Shown here: positions 8,519 through 16,262 of the stretch, piece after piece
Numbering within the stretch: position 1 is the stretch's first letter
How the letters are laid out: every line of letters starts with the position of its first letter
NCBI GenBank assembly: GCA_001298575.1
Contig: LJCV01000318.1
Location: forward strand, 1-64,000
Reading direction: 5' to 3'
DNA length: 64,000 nt
Source: Actinobacteria bacterium OK074
GTDB taxonomy: Bacteria > Actinomycetota > Actinomycetes > Streptomycetales > Streptomycetaceae
The notes under the pieces: generated by a model
What the model saw: the letters and a program-made list of their open reading frames with translations, nothing else
Databases searched by the model: none
Told to the model about the DNA's origin: nothing
Program-made: the position numbers and the translations under genes

Positions 8519-10327
8519 GTGGACACGTCCACGTCCGACGGCGGTCGTCACAGACGCCGCTTCCGTATAGCCCTGCCCTTGGCCGCCGCCGGGATCGCCG
8601 CCGCCGCGCCCGCCGCGCTGCTGACGTCCTCCGCGCAGGCCGCGACCCCGCAGCCGACGCCGACTGTCACCCCCGCGAACACCGCGCCGACGCTCGCCGC
8701 GCTGAAGGCCCGCATCAAGGGCGCCATCGCCACCGACGGCACGGCGGGGGAGACCGCCAAGTCGTCGATGAGCGCGAGCACTTCGTCGTCGAGCGCGATC
8801 TCACCGAAGATCATCGGCGGTACCGAGACGACCATCACCACGGCCCCGTGGATGGCGCAGCTCTGGTATTACGACGACAAGGGCACCACCACCACGGCCG
8901 ACGACGTCGGCTTCTTCTGCGGCGGCACCGTCGTGTCGCCGACGAAGATCCTCACCGCCGCGCACTGCGTCAAGGGCTACAACTGGAAGGCCAACGGCGC
9001 CGTCGTCACCGGCACCGCCGACCTGGCCGACGACGACCTGCACGGCGGCACCGCCTCGGGCGTCTGGTACCAGTGGAACCACCCCTCGTACAACGCGGCG
9101 ACCATCGACAACGACGTCGCGATCCTCACGCTGGCCAACCCGATCACGGCCAAGCCGATCCCGATGACGACGACCGCGGACACGGCGTCGTACAAGGCGG
9201 GCACCAGCGCCACCGTCTACGGGTGGGGCCGTACCAGCGGCAGCACCGAGGACATCGCGCAGACGCTGAAGACGGCGACCCTGCCGATCCAGTCGGACGC
9301 CAACTGCGCGGCGGAGTACGGCACCGGGTACATCAAGGGGCACATGGTCTGCGCGGGCGACCCGGCCACCGGCAGCGACGACGGCACCACCGCGATCTGC
9401 AACGGCGACTCCGGCGGGCCGCTCATCGTCGGCGGCAAGGTCGTCGGTGTCGTCTCGTACAACACCGAGAACTGCGGCGCTGTACCCGGTGAAGAGGGCG
9501 CCTACAGCGGCTTCGCCAAGCTCAGCACCTACGCCGGGCTGACCCACCAGCGCGTCGAGGACACCGACCTCAGCGGCGACGGCCGGGCGGACGTGTTCTT
9601 CCGCAACAAGGCCCAGCAGGTCGGCTACGAACTCGACTCCAAGGGCACGTCGTTCGGCGGCAGGCAGTCCTGGGGCGACTGGAGCGGCGTCAACGTCATC
9701 GCCCAGGCCGACCTCGACCGCGACGGCTACCAGGACTTCGTCTACCGCGTGAGCGCGGGCGGCGACGTCTACTGGCTGCACTGGGTGCCCGCGAGCGGCA
9801 GTTGGGCCACCAAGAAGCTGTACGACGACTGGAAGACCCGCAAGCGGATCATCACCCCCGGCGACCTCACCGGCGACGGCCTGCCCGACCTCGCCTCCGT
9901 CGACTCCGGCGGCACGCTGTGGATCTACCCGGGCAAGGGCAACGGCAGCTTCGGCACCCGCGCGAAGGTCGGCACCGGCTGGAACCAGTACAACGTCGTC
10001 GTCGGTCACGGCGACTTCAACGACGACGGTCACGCCGACCTGATCGCCCGCTCCTCCGGCGGCAACAACATCTGGCTCTACCGGGGCACCGGCAAGACCG
10101 GCACCGCGGCCTTCTCGGCGCGCGTCAAGGTCCGTACGGCGTGGAACAGCGTCAACGCCGTCGACGCCGTCGGTGACATCACCGGCGACGGCAAGGCGGA
10201 CCTGCTGGCCCGCACCACCGACGGCACGCTCTGGCTCTACAAGGGCACGGGCAAGGCGAGCAGTGCGATCTTTGCCACACGTGTGAAGATCGGCACGAAC
10301 TTCGCGCAGTACGACATCCTCGGCTGA
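8519..10327 (+). CDS. Secreted S1-family serine protease with FG-GAP/VCBS repeats
   Basis: The 602-aa protein starts at GTG 8519 after AGGGGGGAC. It has a basic N-region and hydrophobic signal segment (about 12-41, cleavage near SAQA-A), a propeptide-like linker, and a chymotrypsin-fold domain from KIIGG (about 97) with the triad H149 (TAAHC), D199 (DNDVAI) and S298 (CNGDSGGP). The residue equivalent to trypsin D189 is alanine (TAICNGD), so trypsin-like Arg/Lys preference is not expected. From about 350 onward come FG-GAP-like repeats with calcium-loop motifs such as SGDGRAD, TGDGLPD, NDDGHAD and TGDGKAD, probably a beta-propeller. An extracellular protease is clear; the substrate is unknown. 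Confidence 0.9.
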   Translation: MDTSTSDGGRHRRRFRIALPLAAAGIAAAAPAALLTSSAQAATPQPTPTVTPANTAPTLAALKARIKGAIATDGTAGETAKSSMSASTSSSSAISPKIIGGTETTITTAPWMAQLWYYDDKGTTTTADDVGFFCGGTVVSPTKILTAAHCVKGYNWKANGAVVTGTADLADDDLHGGTASGVWYQWNHPSYNAATIDNDVAILTLANPITAKPIPMTTTADTASYKAGTSATVYGWGRTSGSTEDIAQTLKTATLPIQSDANCAAEYGTGYIKGHMVCAGDPATGSDDGTTAICNGDSGGPLIVGGKVVGVVSYNTENCGAVPGEEGAYSGFAKLSTYAGLTHQRVEDTDLSGDGRADVFFRNKAQQVGYELDSKGTSFGGRQSWGDWSGVNVIAQADLDRDGYQDFVYRVSAGGDVYWLHWVPASGSWATKKLYDDWKTRKRIITPGDLTGDGLPDLASVDSGGTLWIYPGKGNGSFGTRAKVGTGWNQYNVVVGHGDFNDDGHADLIARSSGGNNIWLYRGTGKTGTAAFSARVKVRTAWNSVNAVDAVGDITGDGKADLLARTTDGTLWLYKGTGKASSAIFATRVKIGTNFAQYDILG

Positions 10328-10366
10328 AACCGCAGGTGAACGCCTGACAATCGGCTGTTTCGATCA

Positions 10367-10405
10367 CGCAGAGTGCCCATCGCGCCACGCGATGGGCACT
10401 CTGCG
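10367..10405 (+). terminator. Perfect 18-bp hairpin after the protease gene
   Basis: Arms 10367-10384 and 10388-10405 (CGCAGAGTGCCCATCGCG and its exact complement) surround a 3-nt loop 40 nt after the protease stop. The 3' flank is ttgtg rather than a T-tract, common for Streptomyces terminators. Confidence 0.8.
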
Positions 10406-10460
10406 TTGTGCAACCCTTTCCCGAGTTCTCCCGTCTGACCGGACGGGGTGAGGATGGAGC

Positions 10461-10517
10461 GATACGACCGGTACGACCCGTACGAGCGGTACGGGTGCCG
10501 TACGGCCGGTACGACCG
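10461..10517. repeat. Cluster of GTACG repeats upstream of the LCP gene
   Basis: Within 57 nt the pentamer gtacg or its complement cgtac recurs about seven times (gatacgaccg, gtacgacccg, tacgagcggt, acgggtgccg and so on), giving overlapping short palindromes CGGTACGACC and CCGTACGG. It lies about 90 nt before the LCP start. It may be regulatory or simple-sequence drift. Confidence 0.5.
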
Positions 10518-10604
10518 CAACAGGACGGCATTGACCGAGCCTGACCCCGACCGCAGGGGGTATCCGACCGAACAGGAATCGAACCCGCCGAAGACGAGGA
10601 GCAC

Positions 10605-11747
10605 ATGTCCGCCGAGAGCACGCCGGCCCCGGCCACCCCGGGCGACCCCGGCACCGAGAGCGGCCCCCGCAAGAGCGGGAAGGGCCGTCGGCGCAAGACA
10701 CGCAGTCCCCACCGCAAGGCGTTGCTCCTCATGGCCTGGACCGCGGCGGGGGTGCTCGTCCTGGGCGGCGCGGGCGCGGGCTACCTGTACTTCCACCTCA
10801 ACAGCAACCTCAAGAGCGTGGACATCAACCAGGCGCTCGGCACGGACCGGCCCACCAACGTCGACAACGGCTCCGAGGACATCCTCGTGCTGGGCTCGGA
10901 CACGCGCTCCGGCAGCAACAAGAAGCTGGGCGGCGGCACGGACGACGGCAGTGCGCGCTCGGACACCGCGATGATCGTGCACGTGTACGAGGGCCACAAG
11001 AAGGCCGGCGTGGTGTCCATACCCCGCGACACGCTCATAGACCGCCCGGCGTGCACGGACACGAAGGGCGTGACGCACGCGGCGGCCTCCGGGGTGATGT
11101 TCAACTCGGCCTACTCGGTGGGCGGCGCCGCCTGTGCCGTAAAAACGGTCGAATCCATGACGGGCATCCGCATGGACCACTACATCGAGGTCGACTTCGC
11201 GGGCTTCGAGAAACTGGTCAACGAACTCGGCGGCGTCAAGGTGACGACGACCAAGGACATCGAGGACGACGACAGCCACCTGCACCTCAAGGCGGGCACG
11301 CACACCCTGACCGGCTCCCAGGCGCTCGGCCTGGTCCGCACCCGGCACGGCGTGGGCGACGGCTCCGACCTCGGCCGCATCCAGCTCCAGCAGGCGTTCA
11401 TCAAGGCGCTCGTCAACCAGGTCAAGTCGATCGGGATCCTGACCAGCCCGACGAAGCTGTACGACCTCGCGGACACGGCCACGAAGGCCGTGACGACGGA
11501 CTCCGACCTCGGCTCGGTCAACAGCCTCATCTCCTTCGCGAGCGGCCTCAAGAGCATCAGCTCCACCCACATGTCGATGGTGACGATGCCGGTCCAGTAC
11601 GACCCCGCCAACGCGAACCGGGTCATCGTGGACGAGGCGAAGGCGAAGCTGGTGTGGGCTGCCCTGAAGGCGGACAAGCCGATCCCGGCGGCGGCAACGA
11701 AGGGGACGGCTACGGGGCAGGCGAAGGGTGTGGTTACGGCTTCGTAG
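10605..11747 (+). CDS. LytR-CpsA-Psr (LCP) family cell-wall glycopolymer ligase
   Basis: LCP proteins transfer undecaprenyl-linked glycopolymers such as teichoic acids to peptidoglycan on the outer membrane face. The 380-aa product has a basic cytoplasmic N-tail (PRKSGKGRRRKTRSPHRKA), one membrane segment (about 44-64), and an extracytoplasmic LCP domain with ILVLGSDTRSG, RSDTAMIVHV, SIPRDTLIDRP, GGVKVTTTKDI and the LVRTRHGVGDGSDLGRIQLQQ signature of conserved arginines. The start ATG 10605 follows gaggagc. It is monocistronic, with a hairpin before it and a 674-nt gap after it. The exact polymer cannot be told; a WecA-type transferase lies 7 kb away. Confidence 0.93.
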   Translation: MSAESTPAPATPGDPGTESGPRKSGKGRRRKTRSPHRKALLLMAWTAAGVLVLGGAGAGYLYFHLNSNLKSVDINQALGTDRPTNVDNGSEDILVLGSDTRSGSNKKLGGGTDDGSARSDTAMIVHVYEGHKKAGVVSIPRDTLIDRPACTDTKGVTHAAASGVMFNSAYSVGGAACAVKTVESMTGIRMDHYIEVDFAGFEKLVNELGGVKVTTTKDIEDDDSHLHLKAGTHTLTGSQALGLVRTRHGVGDGSDLGRIQLQQAFIKALVNQVKSIGILTSPTKLYDLADTATKAVTTDSDLGSVNSLISFASGLKSISSTHMSMVTMPVQYDPANANRVIVDEAKAKLVWAALKADKPIPAAATKGTATGQAKGVVTAS

Positions 11748-11807
11748 GGCTTTGGGGGGGCGGGGGTCGCGTGTCCCGGGGCGCCTTGGGGCGGGGGTGT
11801 GCCACTT

Positions 11808-11923
11808 GGGCCTCACGGCGAGGGTTGCGCTGCTCGGGCCGGGCCTTGCGGCGGAGGTTGTGTCGCTCGGGCCCTACGGCGGGGGCTGTACTGCCGGGCC
11901 CTATAGCGGGGGCCGCGCTGCTC
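11808..11923 (+). repeat. Four degenerate 27-28-bp tandem repeats
   Basis: Units lie at 11808-11835, 11841-11868, 11869-11895 and 11896-11923. Each begins GGGCC, has a central cggcg/gcggggg block and mostly ends ctgctc or cgctc. A weaker unit may precede at 11778. The array ends directly at the dispersed repeat copy at 11925. Confidence 0.75.
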
Positions 11924-11924
11924 A

Positions 11925-11961
11925 GGGGCGCGGGGAACTGCGCGACAAGCCACGACGCACC
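11925..11961 (-). repeat. Dispersed gene-end repeat, copy 2
   Basis: ggggcgcggggaactgcgcg then acaagccacgacgcacc is the inverted form of copies 1 and 3. It directly follows the 28-bp tandem repeat array. Confidence 0.8.
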
Positions 11962-12291
11962 GGCCAGACGCGTACGACGATTACGGGGCACCCCCAGGTG
12001 CGGTGGGCCGGGACGAGGGGACGCTCACCCGCGCTCGCGGGGTGCCGCTGCGCCCACCCGTGCCGCCCCTAGCGGCACGCATGCCCGCAGCGGCGGCAGG
12101 GCGGCGGGGAGCGTGCGGCGCCGCGGACCGCAGCGGCGCGGGCTGGGCGGGGCGCGCAGGGTCGCTGCTTCGGGCAGGCCGCTGGCCTTGGCCGCACGGT
12201 TGCCCGCAGTGGCTAGTGGGGGAGTGGCGTCGGCCCCCGGCCCTGCGCCCGCCCGCAGCGAAAGGCGCCCAGAACCCCCGCTGCCCCCGGA

Positions 12292-12318
12292 GGGAATACC
12301 CCCACCGTCCCCCCGGTT
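12292..12318 (+). promoter_or_regulatory. SigR-type promoter of rpmE (GGGAAT-N18-GTT)
   Basis: GGGAAT at 12292-12297, an 18-nt spacer and GTT at 12316-12318 match exactly the GGAAT-N18-GTT consensus of SigR, the Streptomyces thiol-oxidative-stress sigma factor. rpmE is a known member of the S. coelicolor SigR regulon. Transcription would begin near 12325, about 95 nt before the TTG start. Confidence 0.8.
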
Positions 12319-12421
12319 TGGGTAGATGACACCAGTCCTGGCAGACTGGTACGTCGGCTCCGGTTCACGCTTTCGCAGCCCGCGGTAGCGACCCGGCGCC
12401 CTCCCGAAACTAGGAGACACC

Positions 12422-12643
12422 TTGAAGCGCGACATCCACCCCGCGTACGTCGAGACGCAGGTCAGCTGCACCTGCGGCGCGTCGTTCATCACCCGTAGCA
12501 CCATCGAGAGCGGTTCCATCCGCGCCGATGTCTGCTCCGAGTGCCACCCGTTCTACACGGGCAAGCAGAAGATCCTCGACACCGGTGGCCGTGTGGCCCG
12601 CTTCGAGGCCCGCTTCGGCAAGGCTGCCGCTGCCAAGAAGTAG
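12422..12643 (+). CDS. rpmE: 50S ribosomal protein L31, zinc-binding (C+) type
   Basis: L31 is a small subunit-bridging protein of the 50S ribosome. The 73-aa sequence keeps the zinc-ribbon cysteines (SCTCGASF near 15-19 and CSECHPFYTGKQ near 36-39), so it is the zinc-containing form rather than the zinc-independent paralogue. The start is TTG 12422, preceded by TAGGAG at 12411-12416. A SigR-type promoter upstream couples it to thiol oxidation, which makes sense because oxidation releases zinc from such cysteine clusters. prfA follows after a hairpin. Confidence 0.96.
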   Translation: MKRDIHPAYVETQVSCTCGASFITRSTIESGSIRADVCSECHPFYTGKQKILDTGGRVARFEARFGKAAAAKK

Positions 12644-12652
12644 CGAGCCGCC

Positions 12653-12707
12653 AGCGCCGGTCTTCGGCGCCCCCGAGAAGACACATGGGGGCCCGGAGAC
12701 CGGCGCT
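12653..12707 (+). terminator. rpmE terminator hairpin
   Basis: A 15-nt arm at 12653-12667 (agcgccggtcttcgg) pairs with 12693-12707 (ccggagaccggcgct), one G-U pair, ten bases after the rpmE stop. It also has an inner ggggg/ccccc pairing. The 3' flank has only two T residues, so termination may be partial and allow readthrough to prfA. Confidence 0.7.
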
Positions 12708-12778
12708 TTGCGGTGCGGCAGCGCCTTTCCCTTCCCGAAGCAAGCCCGATGCAAGCCCGAAGCAAGCAGGAGCCGGAG

Positions 12779-13855
12779 ATGTTCGAGGCCGTCGAGGACC
12801 TGATCGGTGAGCACGCCGATCTGGAGAAGAAGCTCGCGGACCCGTCGGTGCACGCCGACCAGGCCAACGCGCGCAAGCTGAACAAGCGCTACGCAGAGCT
12901 GACCCCGATCGTCTCGACGTACCGCTCCTGGAAGCAGACCGGCGACGACATCGAGACGGCCCGCGAACTGGGCGCCGACGACCCGGACTTCGCGGCCGAG
13001 GTCAAGGAGCTGGAGAAGCAGCGCGAGGACATCACCGAGAAGCTGCGGCTGCTGCTCGTGCCCCGGGACCCCAACGACGACAAGGACGTGATCCTTGAGG
13101 TCAAGGCCGGGGCGGGGGGCGACGAGTCCGCGTTGTTCGCCGGCGATCTGCTGCGCATGTACCTGCGGTACGCCGAGCGCGTCGGCTGGAAGACCGAGAT
13201 CATCGACGCCACCGAGTCCGAGCTGGGCGGCTACAAGGACGTCCAGGTCGCCGTGAAGACCAAGGGCGGCAACGGCGCCACCGAGCCCGGCCAGGGCGTC
13301 TGGGCGCGGCTGAAGTACGAGGGCGGCGTGCACCGCGTGCAGCGCGTGCCGGCCACCGAGTCGCAGGGCCGCATCCACACCTCCGCCGCCGGTGTCCTGG
13401 TCACCCCCGAGGCCGAGGAGGTCGACGTCGAGATCAATGCGAACGACCTCCGCATCGACGTCTACCGCTCCTCCGGCCCCGGCGGCCAGTCCGTCAACAC
13501 CACCGACTCCGCCGTGCGCATCACGCACATTCCCACCGGAGTCGTCGCCTCCTGCCAGAACGAGAAGAGCCAGCTGCAGAACAAGGAGCAGGCGATGCGT
13601 ATCCTGCGCTCCAGGCTCCTCGCGGCAGCCGTGGAGGAAGCGGAGAAGGAGGCCGCCGACGCCCGCCGCAGCCAGGTCCGTACCGTCGACCGCTCCGAGA
13701 AGATCCGCACGTACAACTTCCCGGAGAACCGCATCTCGGACCACCGCGTCGGATTCAAGGCGTACAACCTGGACCAGGTCCTGGACGGCGACCTCGACGC
13801 GGTGATCCAGGCATGCGTCGACGCGGACTCGGCCGCGAAGCTCGCAGCCGCGTAA
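12779..13855 (+). CDS. prfA: Peptide chain release factor 1
   Basis: RF1 recognises UAA and UAG and triggers peptidyl-tRNA hydrolysis. The 358-aa product has the helical N-domain (MFEAVEDLIGEHADLEKKLADP), the PCRF domain, and the catalytic loop SSGPGGQSVNTTDSAVR containing GGQ. ATG 12779 is preferred over the open upstream frame because it follows gcaggagccggag and starts the family homology. prmC, which methylates the GGQ glutamine, lies 57 nt downstream, a near-universal pairing. Confidence 0.97.
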   Translation: MFEAVEDLIGEHADLEKKLADPSVHADQANARKLNKRYAELTPIVSTYRSWKQTGDDIETARELGADDPDFAAEVKELEKQREDITEKLRLLLVPRDPNDDKDVILEVKAGAGGDESALFAGDLLRMYLRYAERVGWKTEIIDATESELGGYKDVQVAVKTKGGNGATEPGQGVWARLKYEGGVHRVQRVPATESQGRIHTSAAGVLVTPEAEEVDVEINANDLRIDVYRSSGPGGQSVNTTDSAVRITHIPTGVVASCQNEKSQLQNKEQAMRILRSRLLAAAVEEAEKEAADARRSQVRTVDRSEKIRTYNFPENRISDHRVGFKAYNLDQVLDGDLDAVIQACVDADSAAKLAAA

Positions 13856-13912
13856 CGCACGCACGTACGCACGCACGCGTACGACACGCACGAGTACGAC
13901 ACGGAGGACTGC

Positions 13913-14758
13913 GTGAACCTGCTGCTCGCGGAAGTGGCCGGAGCCACCCAGCGGCTGGCCGACGCCGGCGTGCCCTCGCCGCGCACCGACGCCGAGGAGC
14001 TGGCCGCCTTCGTGCACGGGGTGAAGCGCGGTGAACTGCACTCCGTCAAGGACTCCGACTTCGACGCCCGCTACTGGGAGGTCATCGCGCGCCGCGAACA
14101 GCGCGAACCGCTCCAGCACATCACCGGGCGCGCCTTCTTCCGGTACCTGGAACTCCAGGTCGGGCCAGGCGTGTTCGTCCCGCGTCCGGAGACCGAGTCG
14201 GTCGTCGGCTGGGCGATAGACGCCGTACGGGCCATGGACGTCGTCGAACCCTGCATCGTCGACCTCTGTACCGGCTCCGGCGCCATCGCGCTCGCGCTCG
14301 CGCAGGAGGTGCCGCGCTCGCGCGTGCACGCCGTGGAGCTGTCCGAGGACGCGCTCCAGTGGACCCGCAAGAACATGGCGGGCTCCCGCGTCGACCTGCG
14401 CCAGGGCGACGCCCGCGACGCCTTCCCGGACCTGGACGGCCAGGTCGACCTCGTCATCTCCAACCCGCCGTACATCCCGCTCACCGAGTGGGAGTACGTC
14501 GCCCCCGAGGCCCGCGACTACGATCCCGAACTCGCCCTGTTCTCAGGGGAGGACGGCCTCGAACTCATCCGCGGCCTCGAACGCACCGCGCACCGGCTGC
14601 TGCGCCCCGGCGGCGTCATCGTCGTCGAACACGCGGACACGCAGGGCGGGCAGGTGCCGTGGATCTTCACCGAGGAACGCGGCTGGGCCGACGCGGCCGA
14701 CCACCCCGACCTCAACAACCGCCCCCGCTTCGCGACCGCCCGCAGGGCGACGCCGTGA
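13913..14758 (+). CDS. prmC: Release factor glutamine methyltransferase
   Basis: PrmC (HemK) methylates the glutamine of the RF1/RF2 GGQ motif using S-adenosylmethionine. The 281-aa product has a helical N-domain, the SAM-binding motif VDLCTGSGAIALALA and the catalytic VISNPPYIP (NPPY at about 184-187). The GTG start at 13913 follows acggagga. The preceding 57 nt are a run of acgcac/acgtac repeats. Position directly after prfA supports the role. Confidence 0.96.
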   Translation: MNLLLAEVAGATQRLADAGVPSPRTDAEELAAFVHGVKRGELHSVKDSDFDARYWEVIARREQREPLQHITGRAFFRYLELQVGPGVFVPRPETESVVGWAIDAVRAMDVVEPCIVDLCTGSGAIALALAQEVPRSRVHAVELSEDALQWTRKNMAGSRVDLRQGDARDAFPDLDGQVDLVISNPPYIPLTEWEYVAPEARDYDPELALFSGEDGLELIRGLERTAHRLLRPGGVIVVEHADTQGGQVPWIFTEERGWADAADHPDLNNRPRFATARRATP

Positions 14759-14822
14759 GCAACTCGCCCGTTTCCAACCAGACTTCACGACCGCAGTACG
14801 TGTACGAGGAGGCCCGCTAGTC

Positions 14823-15470
14823 ATGGCACGGCGATACGACACCAACGACGCGACCGACCGCGCGACCGGTCTGCGCGAGGCCGCGTCCGCCGTCCGCCGT
14901 GGCGAGCTGGTGGTGCTCCCGACGGACACGCTGTACGGCATCGGCGCGGACGCGTTCTCCTCCGAGGGCGTCGCGGACCTGCTGGAGGCCAAGGGGCGTG
15001 GCCGCAACATGCCCACCCCCGTCCTCATCAGCTCGCCGAACACCCTGCACGGGCTGGTCACCGACTTCTCCGAGCTGGCCTGGGAGCTCGTCGACGCGTT
15101 CTGGCCGGGTGGGCTCACGCTCGTCGCCAAGCACCAGCCGTCCCTCCAGTGGGACCTGGGGGACACCCGGGGCACCGTCGCCGTCCGCATGCCGCTGCAC
15201 CCCGTCGCCATCGAGCTGCTCACCGACGTCGGCCCGATGGCCGTCTCGTCCGCCAACCTCACCGGGCACCCGGCGCCGGAGGACTGTGACGCCGCCCAGC
15301 AGATGCTCGGCGACTCCGTCTCCGTCTACCTCGACGGCGGGCCCACCCCCGGCAACATCCCCTCCTCGATCGTCGACGTCACGGGCGAGGTGCCGGTCCT
15401 GCTGCGTGCGGGCGCGCTCACCGCCGAGGAGCTGAGGAAGGTCGTACCCGACCTTGAGGTGGCGAATTGA
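14823..15470 (+). CDS. L-threonylcarbamoyladenylate synthase (Sua5/YrdC/TsaC family)
   Basis: This enzyme makes threonylcarbamoyl-AMP from threonine, bicarbonate and ATP for the t6A37 modification of ANN-decoding tRNAs. The 215-aa single-domain protein shows the YrdC signature: basic RRGELVVLPTDTLYGIGADAFS, KGRGRNMPTPVLI, FWPGGLTLV and the AVSSANLTGHPAPEDC motif. It lacks the extra C-terminal Sua5 domain, so it is TsaC-like in length. ATG 14823 lies 65 nt after prmC. Its TGA overlaps the TTG of the next gene, implying translational coupling. Confidence 0.93.
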   Translation: MARRYDTNDATDRATGLREAASAVRRGELVVLPTDTLYGIGADAFSSEGVADLLEAKGRGRNMPTPVLISSPNTLHGLVTDFSELAWELVDAFWPGGLTLVAKHQPSLQWDLGDTRGTVAVRMPLHPVAIELLTDVGPMAVSSANLTGHPAPEDCDAAQQMLGDSVSVYLDGGPTPGNIPSSIVDVTGEVPVLLRAGALTAEELRKVVPDLEVAN

Positions 15471-16138
15471 CGGCCCCTGACGCGGGGCGTGGCATATGGG
15501 ACGGGGAAGAGACGCGGACCTTCACAGGGCTTCCGCGCGACAGCTTCCGCATCCTCCACGTCAGCACCGGCAACGTGTGCCGCTCGCCGATCACCGAGCG
15601 GCTGACCCGCCATGCCCTCGCGGACCGGCTCGGCGACCCGCTGTGGGGCGGGCTGATCGTGGAGAGCGCGGGGACGTGGGGGCACGAGGGGGCGCCGATG
15701 GAGGCCAACGCGGAGGCGGTGCTCGCCGACTTCGGTGCGGATGCCTCCGGCTTCACGGGGCGGGAGCTGCTGGACGAGCACGTCATCATGGCCGACCTCG
15801 TGCTCACCGCCACGCGGGACCATCGGGCGCAGGTGATCTCCATGGGGCACTCGGCGGGGCTGCGGACGTTCACGCTGAAGGAGTTCACCCGGCTGGTGCG
15901 GGCGATAGACCCGGCTACGTTGCCGCCGTTGGAGGACGGGGTGGTGGCCCGGGCCCGCGCGTTGGTGCGGGCCGCTGCCGCGTTGCGGGGGTGGTTGCTG
16001 GCGCCCACCGCGGAGGCGGACGAGGTGTTCGACCCCTACGGGGCGCCGTTGCCGTTCTTCCGGTCCATCGGGGATGAGATTCAGCAGGCGCTGGATCCGG
16101 TGGTGACTGCCCTTACGGGGGTGCGGGCGCCCATGTAG
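15467..16138 (+). CDS. Low-molecular-weight protein-tyrosine-phosphatase-like protein lacking the catalytic cysteine
   Basis: The 223-aa protein has the LMW-PTP fold: P-loop-like RILHVSTGNVCRSPITERL near residues 28-46 and the general-acid loop FDPYG with D189. The canonical loop is CxGNxCRS; here the first position is serine (S33, codon AGC), while the second cysteine (C38), R39 and S40 are kept. Serine at the nucleophile normally abolishes phosphatase activity, so this may be a phosphotyrosine or arsenate-site binder rather than an enzyme; that is inference. It starts with TTG 15467 overlapping the upstream stop. An N-terminal extension of about 25 residues and a longer middle also differ from the 150-160-aa family norm. 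Confidence 0.85.
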   Translation: MTAPDAGRGIWDGEETRTFTGLPRDSFRILHVSTGNVCRSPITERLTRHALADRLGDPLWGGLIVESAGTWGHEGAPMEANAEAVLADFGADASGFTGRELLDEHVIMADLVLTATRDHRAQVISMGHSAGLRTFTLKEFTRLVRAIDPATLPPLEDGVVARARALVRAAAALRGWLLAPTAEADEVFDPYGAPLPFFRSIGDEIQQALDPVVTALTGVRAPM

Positions 16139-16168
16139 GTGCCTTGGTCGCGCCGTGGGCGGGTGCGG

Positions 16169-16214
16169 GTGCCGTCGTGGCTGGTCGCGCCGTTCCCCGC
16201 GCCCCTTACGGGGC
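16169..16214 (+). repeat. Dispersed gene-end repeat, copy 3
   Basis: The core ctggtcgcgccgttccccgc (16181-16200) followed by gccccttacggggc is nearly identical to the repeat that forms the rho terminator, including the flanking gccgtcgtgg. Its GCCCC-TTAC-GGGGC end can form a small hairpin behind the phosphatase-like gene. Confidence 0.8.
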
Positions 16215-16262
16215 ACGGGCCTACATTGGTTCTACGTCACCGTCGACGCCCGGAGCCAAGCC

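Larger units (their letters stand above)
11748..12421. other. Long non-coding region between the LCP gene and rpmE
   Basis: This 674-nt stretch carries a 28-bp tandem repeat array, one copy of the dispersed gene-end repeat, a G/C-rich section (about 11970-12290) without convincing coding signal, and the rpmE promoter. Open frames exist on both strands but none has a ribosome-binding site with protein-like composition. Confidence 0.6.

Noticed and set aside
12003..12519. Open frames on both strands upstream of rpmE
   Set aside because: Arg/Ala/Pro-rich, no ribosome-binding site, and they run into rpmE or its promoter.
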